A stretch of DNA of 64,000 nt from positions 8,891,209 to 8,955,208 of the forward strand of contig NC_087065.1 of the NCBI RefSeq assembly GCF_963678635.1, written 5' to 3'. A program made the position numbers and the translations under genes. Origin of the DNA: Symsagittifera roscoffensis. Taxonomy: Eukaryota > Xenacoelomorpha > Acoela > Convolutidae. Shown here piece after piece: positions 1 to 8,679 of this stretch. The number at the start of each line of letters is the position of its first letter. Position 1 is the stretch's first letter. Below the pieces are notes generated by a model. The model worked only from the letters and a program-made list of their open reading frames with translations, searched no databases and was not told the DNA's origin.

Positions 1-560
1 ACGTCATATTTTATCTGGATAGATGAGGGCCGGATTGATTTATTTGTGATTGATTTTTTTGTGAAACTCTTTCAAGTTGAGACGTTTGTTAGACAATTTA
101 TCAATTTTCGCTTTTTAAGGTGATTTTTTTTCAGTGACTTTATCATTACTTTCCCAAAGGTCTTAACTGTGTTGAAAAATATGTGGCTACAATAGCAGCA
201 AGGATAGCCCAGAATGTTCCAGCCTTAATGATTTGGGCAAGGAAATTCAAAAAAAAAATTCTAAAAAACTAAAGGATTAAACAGTTTAAAGAAATTAAAA
301 AGTTATTGTTGAGCCAATTAAGTAAGATTTTGTAGAATGAGCGGTTATTATAGATGAAATAACGTAAAACCTACCGTAGATGTTAATTTAAGTTTGAATA
401 CTGAGTTTCATGAATTGGTCTGAAAATATCAAAAATGCAGGCCCATTGTTCTTGATTTCAGACAAGTTTTAGTAAGGAAATCATATCTGGAAAAGCTTTG
501 ATATGATACTAAATTCGACCCCCCCCCCCCCCGCAAAAATTCCTAATTTTTTTGAGGCAG
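1..560. other. AT-rich stretch with no recognised gene
   Basis: I see no supported gene here. The sequence is A/T-rich with short homopolymers, and a run of 14 C lies at 519-532. If the exon proposed at 561-779 is real, this would be the 3' part of its intron: a T-rich stretch ending in GCAG precedes position 561. Confidence 0.4.
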
Positions 561-779
561 TCAAAATTCCGAAAAACACAAAATTCGGAAATAAAAATCT
601 TATATTTGGGCTCGGCTGAATCTCTTGAGATACTCTCATCTATGATTTGTCACAATTTGAGCCATGAACCTCAGGTAATTAAAGAAACGGTTGACTCAAA
701 CAAACCGATACTGTACAACGAACTGCGAAAGAAATCAAAGCGACATGCCCATTACGAGGCCAAACTTTGCACTGGATAG
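561..779 (+). CDS. Possible 3' terminal exon of an unidentified upstream gene
   Basis: An open frame of 72 codons runs from just after a GAGGCAG acceptor-like site at 554-560 to a TAG at 777-779. Its composition is more balanced than the flanks, with many charged residues (Lys, Glu, Arg) and a basic stretch KKSKRHAHYEAK near the end. A canonical AATAAA follows the stop by about 220 bp at 998-1003. Acceptor, open frame and poly(A) signal in that order suggest a last coding exon read left to right into the window edge. I do not recognise the family, and 72 codons can stay open by chance. The first in-frame initiator-like codon is TTG, which argues for a spliced internal start rather than a separate gene. 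Confidence 0.3.
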   Translation, partial: SKFRKTQNSEIKILYLGSAESLEILSSMICHNLSHEPQVIKETVDSNKPILYNELRKKSKRHAHYEAKLCTG

Positions 780-997
780 GAGCACAATTTTGTGTCTGTA
801 TGTTCCTGGATTCCAGAGACAAGTCCTTAAGCATGTTTAAATTGTGTTGGAACGATCAAAGAAAATGAAATAACAAAAGAAGAGCAAAGGGAGCGTCGTT
901 GTTGCGAAATCCGCTTACATTTCACAAAATGCAGTGTGGGCTTGTAATGCCGCAAAATATCATTTTCTTTGTCAAACAGCGATTTTGTCATAATTTA

Positions 998-1003
998 AAT
1001 AAA
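998..1003 (+). promoter_or_regulatory. Candidate poly(A) signal AATAAA
   Basis: A canonical AATAAA lies 219 bp after the TAG of the putative terminal exon, followed by a GT/T-rich stretch at about 1020-1040. AATAAA is common in AT-rich DNA, so support comes mainly from its order after the open frame. Confidence 0.3.
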
Positions 1004-1280
1004 GGATTCGAATTTTAATAATTGGTTGGTAGTTTGAGTCATTCTCCCGCGCTCATTTTTTTCTGTAACTACTATTCTTTTAAGTGTTTATTCAACTATT
1101 CAAAATGTGCTTAGAAGTTGACATAATTATTATTTTGTTTTCAATTTTTTTTTGCAAAAATAAATGTCGGAAGCTTCTGTTCCATTTGTACAGCAAACGT
1201 CAATTCTTCTTGATTGTTCAATCTAATTGATTTCGGTAAAATAATTAATGAAAATTGAAAAAAAGGTTGATGAAATTATT

Positions 1281-2013
1281 AAGAATCGATTAATGTAGTT
1301 CAGTCTCTTATATAGGTCGTGATGTTTTTTTTTGTTTTTTTTTCTTAGAAAAATGCTAAAGTTTCTTAAGGCTCAAAGTTACTTTTTCGCGGTTTGACTT
1401 TTGACATCTTTTTATGTTCAGTTCATTTCTTTTGTTAAAAGAAAGGCAAACTCCACTATCGAACAGTGAAAGTTAAAAATCACGAAAAACGTGAGCGATT
1501 TCTAGTTTTTAGGAATTTATTTTTCACATTTCCCAGCGATATGAATTTTACCTAATGATCCAGTTTTCTCAAATTGGGTTACTTGTATCGAAAAATTGCC
1601 AATCAGAAATTGCTCTAGCAATTCAAAGAGTTTTAAGGGCATCTATATTTTCTTTTCGCTTGCGATTAGCAAGCGTTAACAAACCGGAATAAACTTTTTC
1701 GAGTTAACAACTAGTTTTAATGCTTATTTAACATTGGCCGTTTTGTTTCTGATTATTTTCCATAGATTTATCCGCATTCCAGACAAACGTTAAAAAAATC
1801 ATTTTTTAAATGATTATTTTAAACATTTTTTTTTTCGACTCAGCGTGCGTCCAATTTTTTTGTGCTAGCTGTTGTCCTTTTTTGCATCGCAAGTGTTGCG
1901 AAGCTCCGCTTCGCCTCTTGTTGGAATTCGAAACTTGAGATTTTTTCGAAACACCAGTCAGTTTTTCTCCTTTACATGCGTTCATTGGCTCTTTTCCAAC
2001 TCTGTTGGCTATG
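1281..2013 (+). repeat. Diverged dispersed element related to the satellite monomer (copy A)
   Basis: This stretch follows, in order, the landmarks of the array monomer's first third: GTAGTTCAGTCTC then TATAGGTCGTGATG at about 1294-1324; GTTCAGTTCATTT at about 1418; AGAAAGGCAAACTCC and CTATCGAACAG at about 1440-1466; ATGATCCAGTTT at about 1555; and a terminal segment GCGTTCATTGGCTC ... TTGGCTATG ending near 2013. It is longer than the array version because it keeps internal sequence the array lacks. It contains a small hairpin, GCGAAGCTCCGCTTCGC, near 1898. No coding capacity was seen. It lies upstream of MTHFR. Confidence 0.6.
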
Positions 2014-2191
2014 TTTGGTTAGTTTTGGTGGTTTAAGTTATCGTTGAAATTATCTGACCCTCTGAATATTTTCAGTTTGATTGAAATGGAAGAACAATGT
2101 TATTTATTTACTGCAGATAGTTTTCAACGAATGAGAACTAAATATTAAGGCCGATAACAACGGTCCATCGGACACTCTCTACTTAACTTCG

Positions 2192-2573
2192 GTAAGTGCA
2201 TCATTTAACGTTTTGAATGGCGAAAGTTGTTGCAGTTTGAGAGCGTTGGGGGCCATATTAAAGAAGTCATGGCTATCAGGGATTACAATGTTATGTAATT
2301 GTTCTGAATATTACGCAATATTTGTTCACTAAACAGAAAATGAGAGTGGGCAAGGTCCATTTAGTTTGTGCTGAACAGAAATCTATTCAGTTCGATAAGA
2401 TTTTGCTTTAATTGACAGAGTGAGCTTGGTTCAAAATCCAAGTGTCAGATAATTAAATTTTCATTCTGATATCTAGTTTGCAATTCCTTGGATACTAATA
2501 TTTATTCTGACACTGAAATTTTTTCTGCGTCGGAGCTCAACCTTAAAATTGAAAAGAACCATAATTTTTGCAG
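2192..2573 (+). other. Possible intron in the MTHFR 5' untranslated region
   Basis: A strong donor-like site TTCG|GTAAGT ends an upstream segment at 2191, and an acceptor-like TTTTTGCAG ends at 2573, 21 bp before the MTHFR start codon. Together they suggest a non-coding first exon ending at 2191 and a 382 bp 5'UTR intron. The polypyrimidine tract is weak and no promoter element was found, so this is inference only. Confidence 0.25.
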
Positions 2574-2594
2574 TTTTCTGAGTTTTTTTTAACA

Positions 2595-2914
2595 ATGGGA
2601 GGCTGTGAAAAAATTGGCAACTGTTGTTCAGCGGCAAATACGGCGGTGGAGCCAGCAAGTGCAATAAACTTCCAGAATCTAACTCTGGAAACGCAAATGA
2701 GACTGTTACACCAGCAGAATGGGAGCGGGATCAATTCACCGAGTCCTCCCGACTCCGAGACGGGCGATGGAGACTCGGCGTTCTCGGAAGAGGACTCGTG
2801 TTTCGTCAGTCTGAAAGACAAGATTAATCAGAGGCTCCAATCTGGAGACAGGTGGTTTTCCCTGGAGTTCTTTCCACCCAGAACCGCAGCTGGGGCTGTC
2901 AACTTAATCAATAG
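2595..2914 (+). CDS. MTHFR: MTHFR, coding exon 1 (N-terminal tail and start of catalytic domain)
   Basis: This is the first coding exon of 5,10-methylenetetrahydrofolate reductase, the cytosolic FAD enzyme that makes 5-methyl-THF for methionine synthesis using NAD(P)H. It encodes residues 1-106 plus two bases of codon 107. The ATG at 2595 has a good context (AACAATGG) and is the only ATG upstream of the conserved region in this frame. Residues 1-70 are a family-variable tail with a Cys/Gly-rich start ([11 protein letters not shown]) and a Ser/Pro/acidic stretch ([15 protein letters not shown]). In vertebrates the corresponding serine-rich tail is phosphorylated and modulates inhibition. From about residue 86 the catalytic domain begins with [11 protein letters not shown]; Glu91 matches human Glu63, the catalytic acid. 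The exon ends ATAG|GTGGGT, a good donor. Exon joining is in frame throughout and gives 723 residues (human about 656). Confidence 0.95.
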
Positions 2915-3017
2915 GTGGGTCGAATTTTCGAGTCGTTTAGTTTTCGCTATGGACAGAATTAGTGGACAAAATTAAGCGGAAATTCAGGTTTTCACTCTCT
3001 AAAAAGCCTGTTTTTAA

Positions 3018-3489
3018 GAGTCAATGAACGTAGTTCAGACTCTTCTATAGGTCGCGATGATTTTTTTTCAGGAAAGTCTTAAAATTTGTTCAGGCTATAA
3101 TTTACATTTTTGCTATTTGACCAAGTTTTTTCAAGTTCAGTTTATTTCCATTGTTGAGAGAAAGGCAAACTCCGTTATCGAACAGCGAAGTTGTAAAGGT
3201 CACAGAAAACGTGATTGACTTCTAATTTCGAAAATGGATTTAAATTATTTGGTATCCCAGCGAAATAAAAATGTTTCCTATTGATCCAGTTTTTTCAAAT
3301 TGGGTTAATTTAAACAAAAAAAGCTAATCATGAATTGTTCTAGAAATTTAAAGAGCTTTAAGGCCATCTATTTTTTTCGGAAAATCGAAAATTGAGATTT
3401 GTTCGAAAAAACAAGTCAGCTTTTTCTTCTGTTTACTTGCGTTTATTGACTCTTTTACATAGCCAATAGACAACTGTCTGTTGGCTATG
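3018..3489 (+). repeat. Dispersed element related to the satellite monomer (copy B)
   Basis: This is the best flanking relative of the array monomer. It starts GAGTCAATGAACGTAGTTCAG and continues CTTCTATAGGTCGCGATG, GTTCAGGCT, AAGTTCAGTTTATTT, AGAAAGGCAAACTCC, TTATCGAACAGCGA, CACAGAAAACG and ATTGATCCAGTT. It ends CTGTTTACTTGCGTTTATTGACTC, then TGTCTGTTGGCTATG. The monomer has the same landmarks in the same order and lacks about 130-150 bp here (roughly 3305-3425). The start GAGTCAATGAACG is complementary to the end CGTTTATTGACTC, so the element has short terminal inverted repeats, as a non-autonomous DNA transposon would. No transposase is present. Confidence 0.65.
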
Positions 3490-3569
3490 TTTTTGAATTA
3501 AGGTCGATACCTTCTTCTGTGCTATATGCGCAGCAACCAGCTATTCTTACCATACCGAACAACTAATGA

Positions 3570-3800
3570 TTGGCGCTGTTTTGTTAAAACTAACCCAATT
3601 TGAGAAAACTGGATCATAAGGTAATTTTTTTATTCCGCTGGGAAATCTGGAAATTAAATTTCACTTTTGATACAACAAGTCGATCAAGTTTGAGTGCCCA
3701 TGCACTTTTGCTCTTCGATAAAGAGTTTCCTTCATTTTAACAAGGGAAATGAATTGAAATTAACCGGAATTGAAAAGATAAACGGATTTTCGCATGACTT
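3570..3800 (-). repeat. Partial inverted copy of the dispersed element (copy C)
   Basis: Read on the minus strand, this segment matches the middle of copies A and B: TTCATTTCCCTTGTTAAAA, GGAAACTCTTTATCGAAGAG, TTTCCCAGCGGAATAAA, then TTATGATCCAGTTTTCTCA and AATTGGGTTAG. It faces copy B across less than 100 bp, so transcripts of intron 1 could pair there. Ends are diffuse. Confidence 0.5.
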
Positions 3801-4119
3801 GCGATATAACGCAAGCGCAGCATTGCGAGCTAGAGAAGGTAACAAAGCATATAAAACCAGTTGAAACCATTAAGTCCGGTAAGCTTTTAAGCAAACAACA
3901 AAAAAACTAAAGACAAGGCAAATATACCACATCAGGGCTATTGTTTATTTAATTACAGGAGTGAATCAAAAACACTCACATCTACGATAAAGTTACTGGC
4001 AGCTCAAGAAAACTAGACGATGTGGCAACTAGGTCGACGAAACATAAGCAGACAAACGAAATTCCCCCAATTAAATTTATCAGCTGTCAATTTTTCAATT
4101 CAATTGCATGTATTCTAAA

Positions 4120-4205
4120 ACAAAAAAGACTGGGGCAACTCCCACAAATTTGGGCTCAAGGGCAACTGCATTACCTCTAGGCAATGTGGGGGGTAGGATT
4201 CTCGA
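4120..4205 (-). mobile_element. tRNA-like sequence, left palindrome arm
   Basis: On the minus strand, TTGCCTAGAGGTAATGCAG aligns with the A-box region of the right arm (TTAGCCCAGAGGTAACGCG), followed by a diverged body. The B box is degraded. It is the inverted partner of the tRNA-like stretch at about 4515-4590. Confidence 0.4.
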
Positions 4206-4514
4206 AGTTGCTGAGGTTCACGAATCAAGAAACTTCAATTTCAACTTCAGTTGTCATATAAGTTGTTAACGAGTAAAAAGTCTAATTCCGTATTACAACA
4301 CACTTGCTTTCGCAAATGTAAACATAGCCAACAGACAGTTAGAAGAGAGTCAATGAACGCAAGTAAACGGAAAAATACTTACTTGCGTTCATTGACTCTT
4401 TTCCAACTGTCTGTTGGCTAGACTTTTTCCCGTGAACAACTTTACTTACATCTGAAGTTGAAATTGAAGTTTGTATATTATTAGTGTACCTTAGCAACTT
4501 CGACGGTGCTTCCC

Positions 4515-4590
4515 ACTTAGCCCAGAGGTAACGCGGTTTGTGGTTGTCTCTGAACATAAATTCTGAGGTTCGCGTCCCCGTCGGACCTTT
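4515..4590 (+). mobile_element. tRNA-like sequence (SINE head or tRNA pseudogene), right palindrome arm
   Basis: TAGCCCAGAGG at about 4520 fits the RNA polymerase III A-box pattern, and GGTTCGCGTCCCC at about 4567 fits the B box; their spacing is that of a tRNA gene. A run of 7 T follows at about 4590, as a Pol III terminator would. The T arm is imperfect and I could not fold a full cloverleaf, so this is tRNA-derived rather than a working tRNA. Confidence 0.45.
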
Positions 4591-5068
4591 TTTTCAGTAT
4601 AAATGAAATAATAAAACAAAACTTTCCGGGAAAAATTGAATTGTCGAATTTGTGTTTGTCTGCTTATATTTTGTCAGCTCAGTTGCTACATTGCCGAAAC
4701 TTTTTGTGCGGTCAGCATGTTTGTCTTAGATGCAAATGTTTTTGATGTGTTCCTGTAATTTATAAAAATTAATAGCCCCGACTTTGTATACAATTTTTTG
4801 TTTTTACTTTGGCATTCGGCAAAAATGTTTTCAGCTTATGTTTTATCGGCTTAGTTACCTTGACTTGTGTCGCTTCAAGGGCAAAAATATTGTAGAAAGT
4901 TAAATGTCTTAAAACCTAGTCGCTCAAAAAAATTTTGTCAACCTTTTTTCTGCCATTTTTCTACCATTTTTCTGCCAGCTATAAAGGTCATTTAAATTTG
5001 AAAGTACTGGAAAAGTTGCCCAACAGTCGCCTAAGATGTGAGCGTCGTAATGAGAAACTGCGTTTCAG

Positions 5069-5307
5069 GTTCGAACGGATGGGCAAGGGACAGCCACTGT
5101 TCTGTGATGTGACCTGGCACCCGGCTGGAAACCCTGGAAGTGACAAACCAACGAGCAGCATGACCACAGCAGCTGCTATGCTCCACTTCTGTGCCCTGGA
5201 GACAGTGCTCCACATCACGTGCTGCAACATCACCAGGGAGGGAATCCGCCAACATCTGGACAAAGCAAAGAGGCTGGGAATCAGAAATCTGGTTGCACTC
5301 AGAGGAG
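5069..5307 (+). CDS. MTHFR: MTHFR, coding exon 2 (catalytic barrel)
   Basis: This exon encodes the last base of codon 107 through the first base of codon 187. It opens after CGTTTCAG and closes AGAGGAG|GTGAGA. It carries the conserved [14 protein letters not shown] segment, in which the Thr matches human Thr94 at the FAD site, then [11 protein letters not shown] and NLVALRGD across the junction with exon 3. These are the signature strands of the MetF/MTHFR TIM barrel. Splicing here replaces a false continuation of the open frame into intron 2. No missing residue or frameshift was seen. Confidence 0.95.
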
Positions 5308-5904
5308 GTGAGAAGACATTTACAATAAGTTTAAATCTGGACCAAAGTAGCATCCTCCCCCTAAAGCGTTTAACGGGAGGGTGTTAATTTTCCGCCAATC
5401 AGAAGCGAGTGCTTTCATGCAGTTTTAAGTGACTTTGATCCAAAAAAAAATAGTGGAGCGTAATGTCTCAACCTGAAAAAAATATCTACGTATTCTTTTG
5501 AGGTTGGGTGGGCGGTAGGATTGTGTTAGGGTATATTACTTTGATCTCAAATCTTCAATGAACACGAGGAGCCTGATGCTGGCAAGTTCCACAGTTTTAC
5601 ATCAATCATCTTTGAATCACACTCTTGAAAAAAAAATTGTTGTGCCACATGAAGTGAATTGGCTGAGTAGCTTCTGGCAATTGGCCTCTGCTTCATTATT
5701 GAATGGTGATGTTCGTTTGGCTTCTCGTGATTGACTTCAGTAGAAAAAAAAATGTGATGGTAAGATCACTTCGTCCAGTAATGACTCAATTATATATCAC
5801 TCAATTTTATTTAGGACCAGTGGTAAGCTATCGTTGGAGTTTGGTACTAAAAGCGAAAATAGGTTCTTTCGAAAGATTTTAATTTATTTAATATGTCGAT
5901 TTAG
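5308..5904 (+). other. MTHFR intron 2 (597 bp)
   Basis: Bounded by GTGAGA and GTCGATTTAG, phase 1. I see no repeat or RNA gene in it. Confidence 0.85.
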
Positions 5905-6974
5905 ATCCTCTTAAAGGCCAAGAGTGGAAAATCACAGAAGACGGATTTGCATATGCTTCTGATCTAGTCGCTTTCATCAGACAGGAATATGGAAACTTTT
6001 TCACGATAGCAGTTGCAGGATACCCTGTCAAACATCCCGAGGCACAAACATACGAAGATGACATCCAAAACTTGAAAACGAAAGTTGATGCAGGCGCCGA
6101 TGTTATCATCACGCAATTGTTCTTCGAAGCAGAGACGTTCATAAAGTTTGTTCATGACTGTCGAGATGCAGGAATCTTAATTCCAATTATTCCTGGAATC
6201 ATGCCAATCCAGGGATACCACTCCCTGAGAAATCTAGTTAAACTTTGTGGCCAGGAAATACCAGCACACATTCAAAATGCGATCGAACCGATAAAAGACA
6301 ATGACTTGGCAATTAGAAATTATGGAGTGGCACAAGCTGTTGAAATGATCCGCTCAATCATGGACAGTGGATTTGAGGGCGGATTCCATTTCTACACTCT
6401 TAACAGGGAAGTCGCTACGACTGATATTTTAAAACAGATAGGACTTTGGAACATCCAGAGAATCCAAAGACCGTTTCCTTGGAAGCTGGTTTCTAATTGT
6501 CCAAAAAGACGATTTTCTGAAGACGTTCGACCTATTTTTTGGTCTATGAGGCCGAAAAGTTACACTCACAGGACACAAGATTGGGATGAATTCCCAAACG
6601 GACGTTGGGGTTCCTCGCAGTCTCCGGCTTTCGGGAACCTGAGCGACTACCATTTGTTTTACCTGAAAACAGCCCATCAGAAAGAAGAACTTCTGCAAAT
6701 GTGGGGCACTGAGTTAACATGTGAACAAGACGTGTTTGACGTTTTCAGTGCTTTTATTGGTGGTACGGATAACAAGAATAACAAAGCGGTCACTCATTTA
6801 CCTTGGACTGAAGGGGATGATCTTCATCCTGAGACTGCGTATATCAGAGAGCACTTGGTGTCCATAAACGCGAATGGTCTTCTAACTATGAACTCACAGC
6901 CCAATGTAATGTGTGTACCTAGCGAAGACCCCGTTTATGGATGGGGACCACCACAGGGATATGTATTTCAGAAG
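5905..6974 (+). CDS. MTHFR: MTHFR, coding exon 3 (rest of catalytic domain, linker, start of regulatory domain)
   Basis: A 1070 bp exon encoding residues 187-543. The catalytic part includes FFTIAVAGYPVKHPEA, DAGADVIITQLFFEAETF and the IEPIKDNDLAIRNYG and FHFYTLNRE segments. Ala251 in GAD matches human Ala222, the position of the common A222V variant, so the ancestral residue is kept. The linker to the regulatory domain contains the basic CPKRR and EDVRPIFW. The SAM-binding regulatory domain then starts with RTQDWDEFPNGRWG, QKEELLQMWG and LTMNSQPNV, and GWGPPQGYVFQK ends the exon at AAG|GTAAAA. Several junctions present in vertebrate MTHFR are absent, so this single exon covers more than half of the protein. 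Confidence 0.96.
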
Positions 6975-7135
6975 GTAAAAGACTTCTAGTTTATTTCTTT
7001 TTTTTTGTACGGAATTAGTTTGAAGTCGTGCACGGAAAGTTTTTTCAATAAAGTTACTTTCGAAAACCTTTGGGAGTGGCTATAAAATTTTTTTAGTAAA
7101 GATTGTATTTTGTCTTAATTCTATGGTTTGTCCAG
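6975..7135 (+). other. MTHFR intron 3 (161 bp)
   Basis: The shortest intron, GTAAAA to TTTGTCCAG, phase 0. No internal feature seen. Confidence 0.88.
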
Positions 7136-7519
7136 GCTTACCTCGAGTTCTTCACAGCACCAAATAAGGCGCACGCTCTTCTCTCTGTTGTGAAACGCTA
7201 TCCGAGCGTAAACTACCACTTCGTAAACTGCGACAGCGAAATCAATATCACAAACTGCAAAGATGGCAGCACAAACGCTGTCACTTGGGGCGTCTTTCCT
7301 GGAAAAGAAATTCTACAGCCGACGATAGTGGATCCGGATGCATTCTATGTCTGGAAGGAGGAGGCTTTCAATATCTGGCACGAGCACTGGTCTTCGCTTT
7401 ACGAGGAGGGATCCAGATCGTGGCAGGTGATTGAAGACATTCAGAACTCGTATGTGCTGGTCAATTTGGTCGACAATGACTTCCCAAAAGAGACAGTACT
7501 ATGGAGCCTAGTGCAAGAA
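7136..7519 (+). CDS. MTHFR: MTHFR, coding exon 4 (SAM-binding regulatory domain)
   Basis: This exon encodes residues 544-671 exactly in phase 0. It carries AYLEFF, VNYHFVN, NAVTWGVFPGKEILQPT, VDPDAFYVWKEEAF and the near-invariant YVLVNLVDNDFP motif, all typical of the animal and yeast C-terminal allosteric domain that binds S-adenosylmethionine and is absent from bacterial MetF. The donor is CAAGAA|GTGAGT; without splicing the frame would stop three codons later. In this family the domain gives feedback inhibition by SAM. Confidence 0.95.
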
Positions 7520-7604
7520 GTGAGTTTCTGAATTTTCTTTTATACTTTTTTAGAAAATAGTATTCTTTTTTTTCATATTTTATTTTCATTATAATTGCGA
7601 GCGT

Positions 7605-7725
7605 AGTGTTTTAGTGCGATCGTTCTTTTTTCTAATGGTACTAGCATGTAAAAGTGTTCACTTGGTGGCTTTTTGCTATAATCACGATATGTAGCATTGG
7701 AAGTCTCATAGCATCTGTTCTCTGC
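7605..7725 (+). repeat. Dispersed repeat, copy 1 (partner near 9290)
   Basis: Shares AAGTGTTCACTTG, TTTTGCTATAATC, TGTAGCATTG, TCTCATAGCATC and GTTCTCTGCTTT in order with 9290-9438. It sits immediately before the SINE copy, so it may be part of a compound element. Confidence 0.5.
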
Positions 7726-7751
7726 TTTATTTGTGGCTAGTGTTTGTTGTT

Positions 7752-7942
7752 TATTAAGCGTCCGTGGCTGAGTGGTTAGTGTGTGGGGCGCAGAATCTCT
7801 AGGTCGCACATCAATTTGGGGACGTAGCCGATTTTTTTTTTTTACAAATTCGAGGCTTATTCCTACTTTTTTATTGCAATTTAGAAAGCTGCTTTTTTGT
7901 CGTGTTCTCGTTAGAGTGTTTGCGAAGCGCAGCTTCGCCTTT
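7752..7942 (+). mobile_element. tRNA-derived SINE-like element, copy 1
   Basis: The head reads TATTAAGCGTCCGTGGCTGAGTGG: TGGCTGAGTGG is an exact A-box match and resembles Ser/Leu-type tRNAs. The B-box region (about 7800) is degenerate. The body contains ATTCGAGGCTTATTCC, a T-rich stretch, then TCGTGTTCTCGTTAGAGTGTTTGC, and ends in the hairpin GCGAAGCGCAGCTTCGC. Two other copies (9771-9950 minus, 10052-10210 plus) share head and body in the same order, which establishes a family. A non-autonomous retroposon needing a partner LINE is the likely identity; no target-site duplication was confirmed. Confidence 0.65.
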
Positions 7943-8520
7943 GTGTAGCTAGATGGGTCAAATAAGAGATTTTTGTGCTTGTGTTGGCAAGTAAGAAATG
8001 AATTTCAGCTTGGTCAATTTTTCTTGGGTGTCAATATCCCTAAATCTGAAATTAAAACGTAAAAATAAGTTATTTGGATAGCTACTGGTTTTCCATCAGG
8101 CTTACCAGGCGTCCAATTTCTGAATGAGGTAAGATGCGCAACATTGAATATTCATCCTATTGTACAACTTTTTGATGATGGATGACAGGATTTTGAAAAA
8201 TCTTCGAGAATTGAGGAGTATAAGGTTGATGATTGCATACATACTCTAAGAGATCTATATTTGTGATAAAGAAAAAGTACAGAGCCTTTTTTGGTGGCTT
8301 CTACGCTATGTAGTTATATAAATGCTGGATAAAAAACAAAGCAATTTTTTTTCGTTTTCTAGCGAGAAGAAACTGTTTGTTCATAGAGGTTCCACTCGAC
8401 AGGCGAACTTCTCTTTTTGGATTCCTCTCAAGGATGCAGTTAAAAATCAGCTGAAAAACTTTTACTTTTTTATTTTTGAAATGGCATCTTCTTGTTAGGT
8501 CATTTATTATGATTATTTAG

Positions 8521-8679
8521 GATTTGGCGGCTGAATTGGCGTCGCAAAGTGACCAGCTGGATTATAACCGCGTACTCAGATCTCTCCCGGAGAACCGAAG
8601 CGTGTCATCCAGTCAAAACACGAGTCGCCGGCCATCGAATAACCTACCATACAGTGCACAGCCAACTTCCACAGGGTAA
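8521..8679 (+). CDS. MTHFR: MTHFR, last coding exon (C-terminal tail)
   Basis: Starts after GATTATTTAG and continues the frame from exon 4 with DLAAELASQSDQLDYNRVL, then a Ser/Asn/Arg-rich tail ending QPTSTG before TAA at 8677-8679. It encodes 52 residues (672-723). The tail is longer than in vertebrates and low in complexity. The stop lies inside AGG|GTAATG, which could act as a donor, so an alternative longer isoform cannot be excluded. Confidence 0.8.
   Translation, partial: DLAAELASQSDQLDYNRVLRSLPENRSVSSSQNTSRRPSNNLPYSAQPTSTG

Larger units (their letters stand above)
3850..4870. repeat. About 1 kb imperfect palindrome in MTHFR intron 1
   Basis: Left and right halves are inverted copies around a centre near 4373. 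The inner arms (4324-4367 and 4378-4421) match almost perfectly over about 43 bp: TAGCCAACAGACAGTT, then GAGTCAATGAACGCAAGTAA and its complement. Further out, 4200-4300 pairs with 4425-4515 (AACTTCAATTTCAACTTCAG against CTGAAGTTGAAATTGAAGTT). Outside that, about 4010-4075 pairs with 4640-4690 (AAGCAGACAAACGAA against TTTGTCTGCTTAT), and about 3900-3970 with 4735-4800. Each arm contains a tRNA-like stretch. Outer limits are blurred by divergence. An inverted insertion or a fold-back transposon would explain it. Confidence 0.7.
2915..5068 (+). other. MTHFR intron 1 (2154 bp), filled with repeats
   Basis: The intron is bounded by GTGGGT and GTTTCAG, phase 2. It contains a + copy of the dispersed satellite-related element (about 3018-3489), an inverted partial copy (about 3570-3800), and a roughly 1 kb imperfect palindrome (about 3850-4870). 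Only about 200 bp near the acceptor look unique. Confidence 0.85.
7520..8520 (+). other. MTHFR intron 4 (1001 bp) with repeats
   Basis: Bounded by GTGAGT and GATTATTTAG. It holds a roughly 120 bp repeat shared with 9290-9438 and a + oriented SINE copy at about 7752-7942. Nothing is recognised between 7943 and 8520. Confidence 0.85.

Noticed and set aside
1862-2047. 61-codon open frame upstream of MTHFR
   Set aside because: Lies within dispersed element copy A and its terminal repeat; low-complexity hydrophobic translation.
4988-5353. Minus-strand open frames opposite MTHFR exons (also 5888-6142 and 6429-6698)
   Set aside because: Shadows of the coding strand; no match to known domains.
4935-5387. 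A 150-codon open frame around MTHFR exon 2
   Set aside because: Only 5069-5307 matches MTHFR; the extensions are intron sequence past a GTTTCAG acceptor and a GTGAGA donor.
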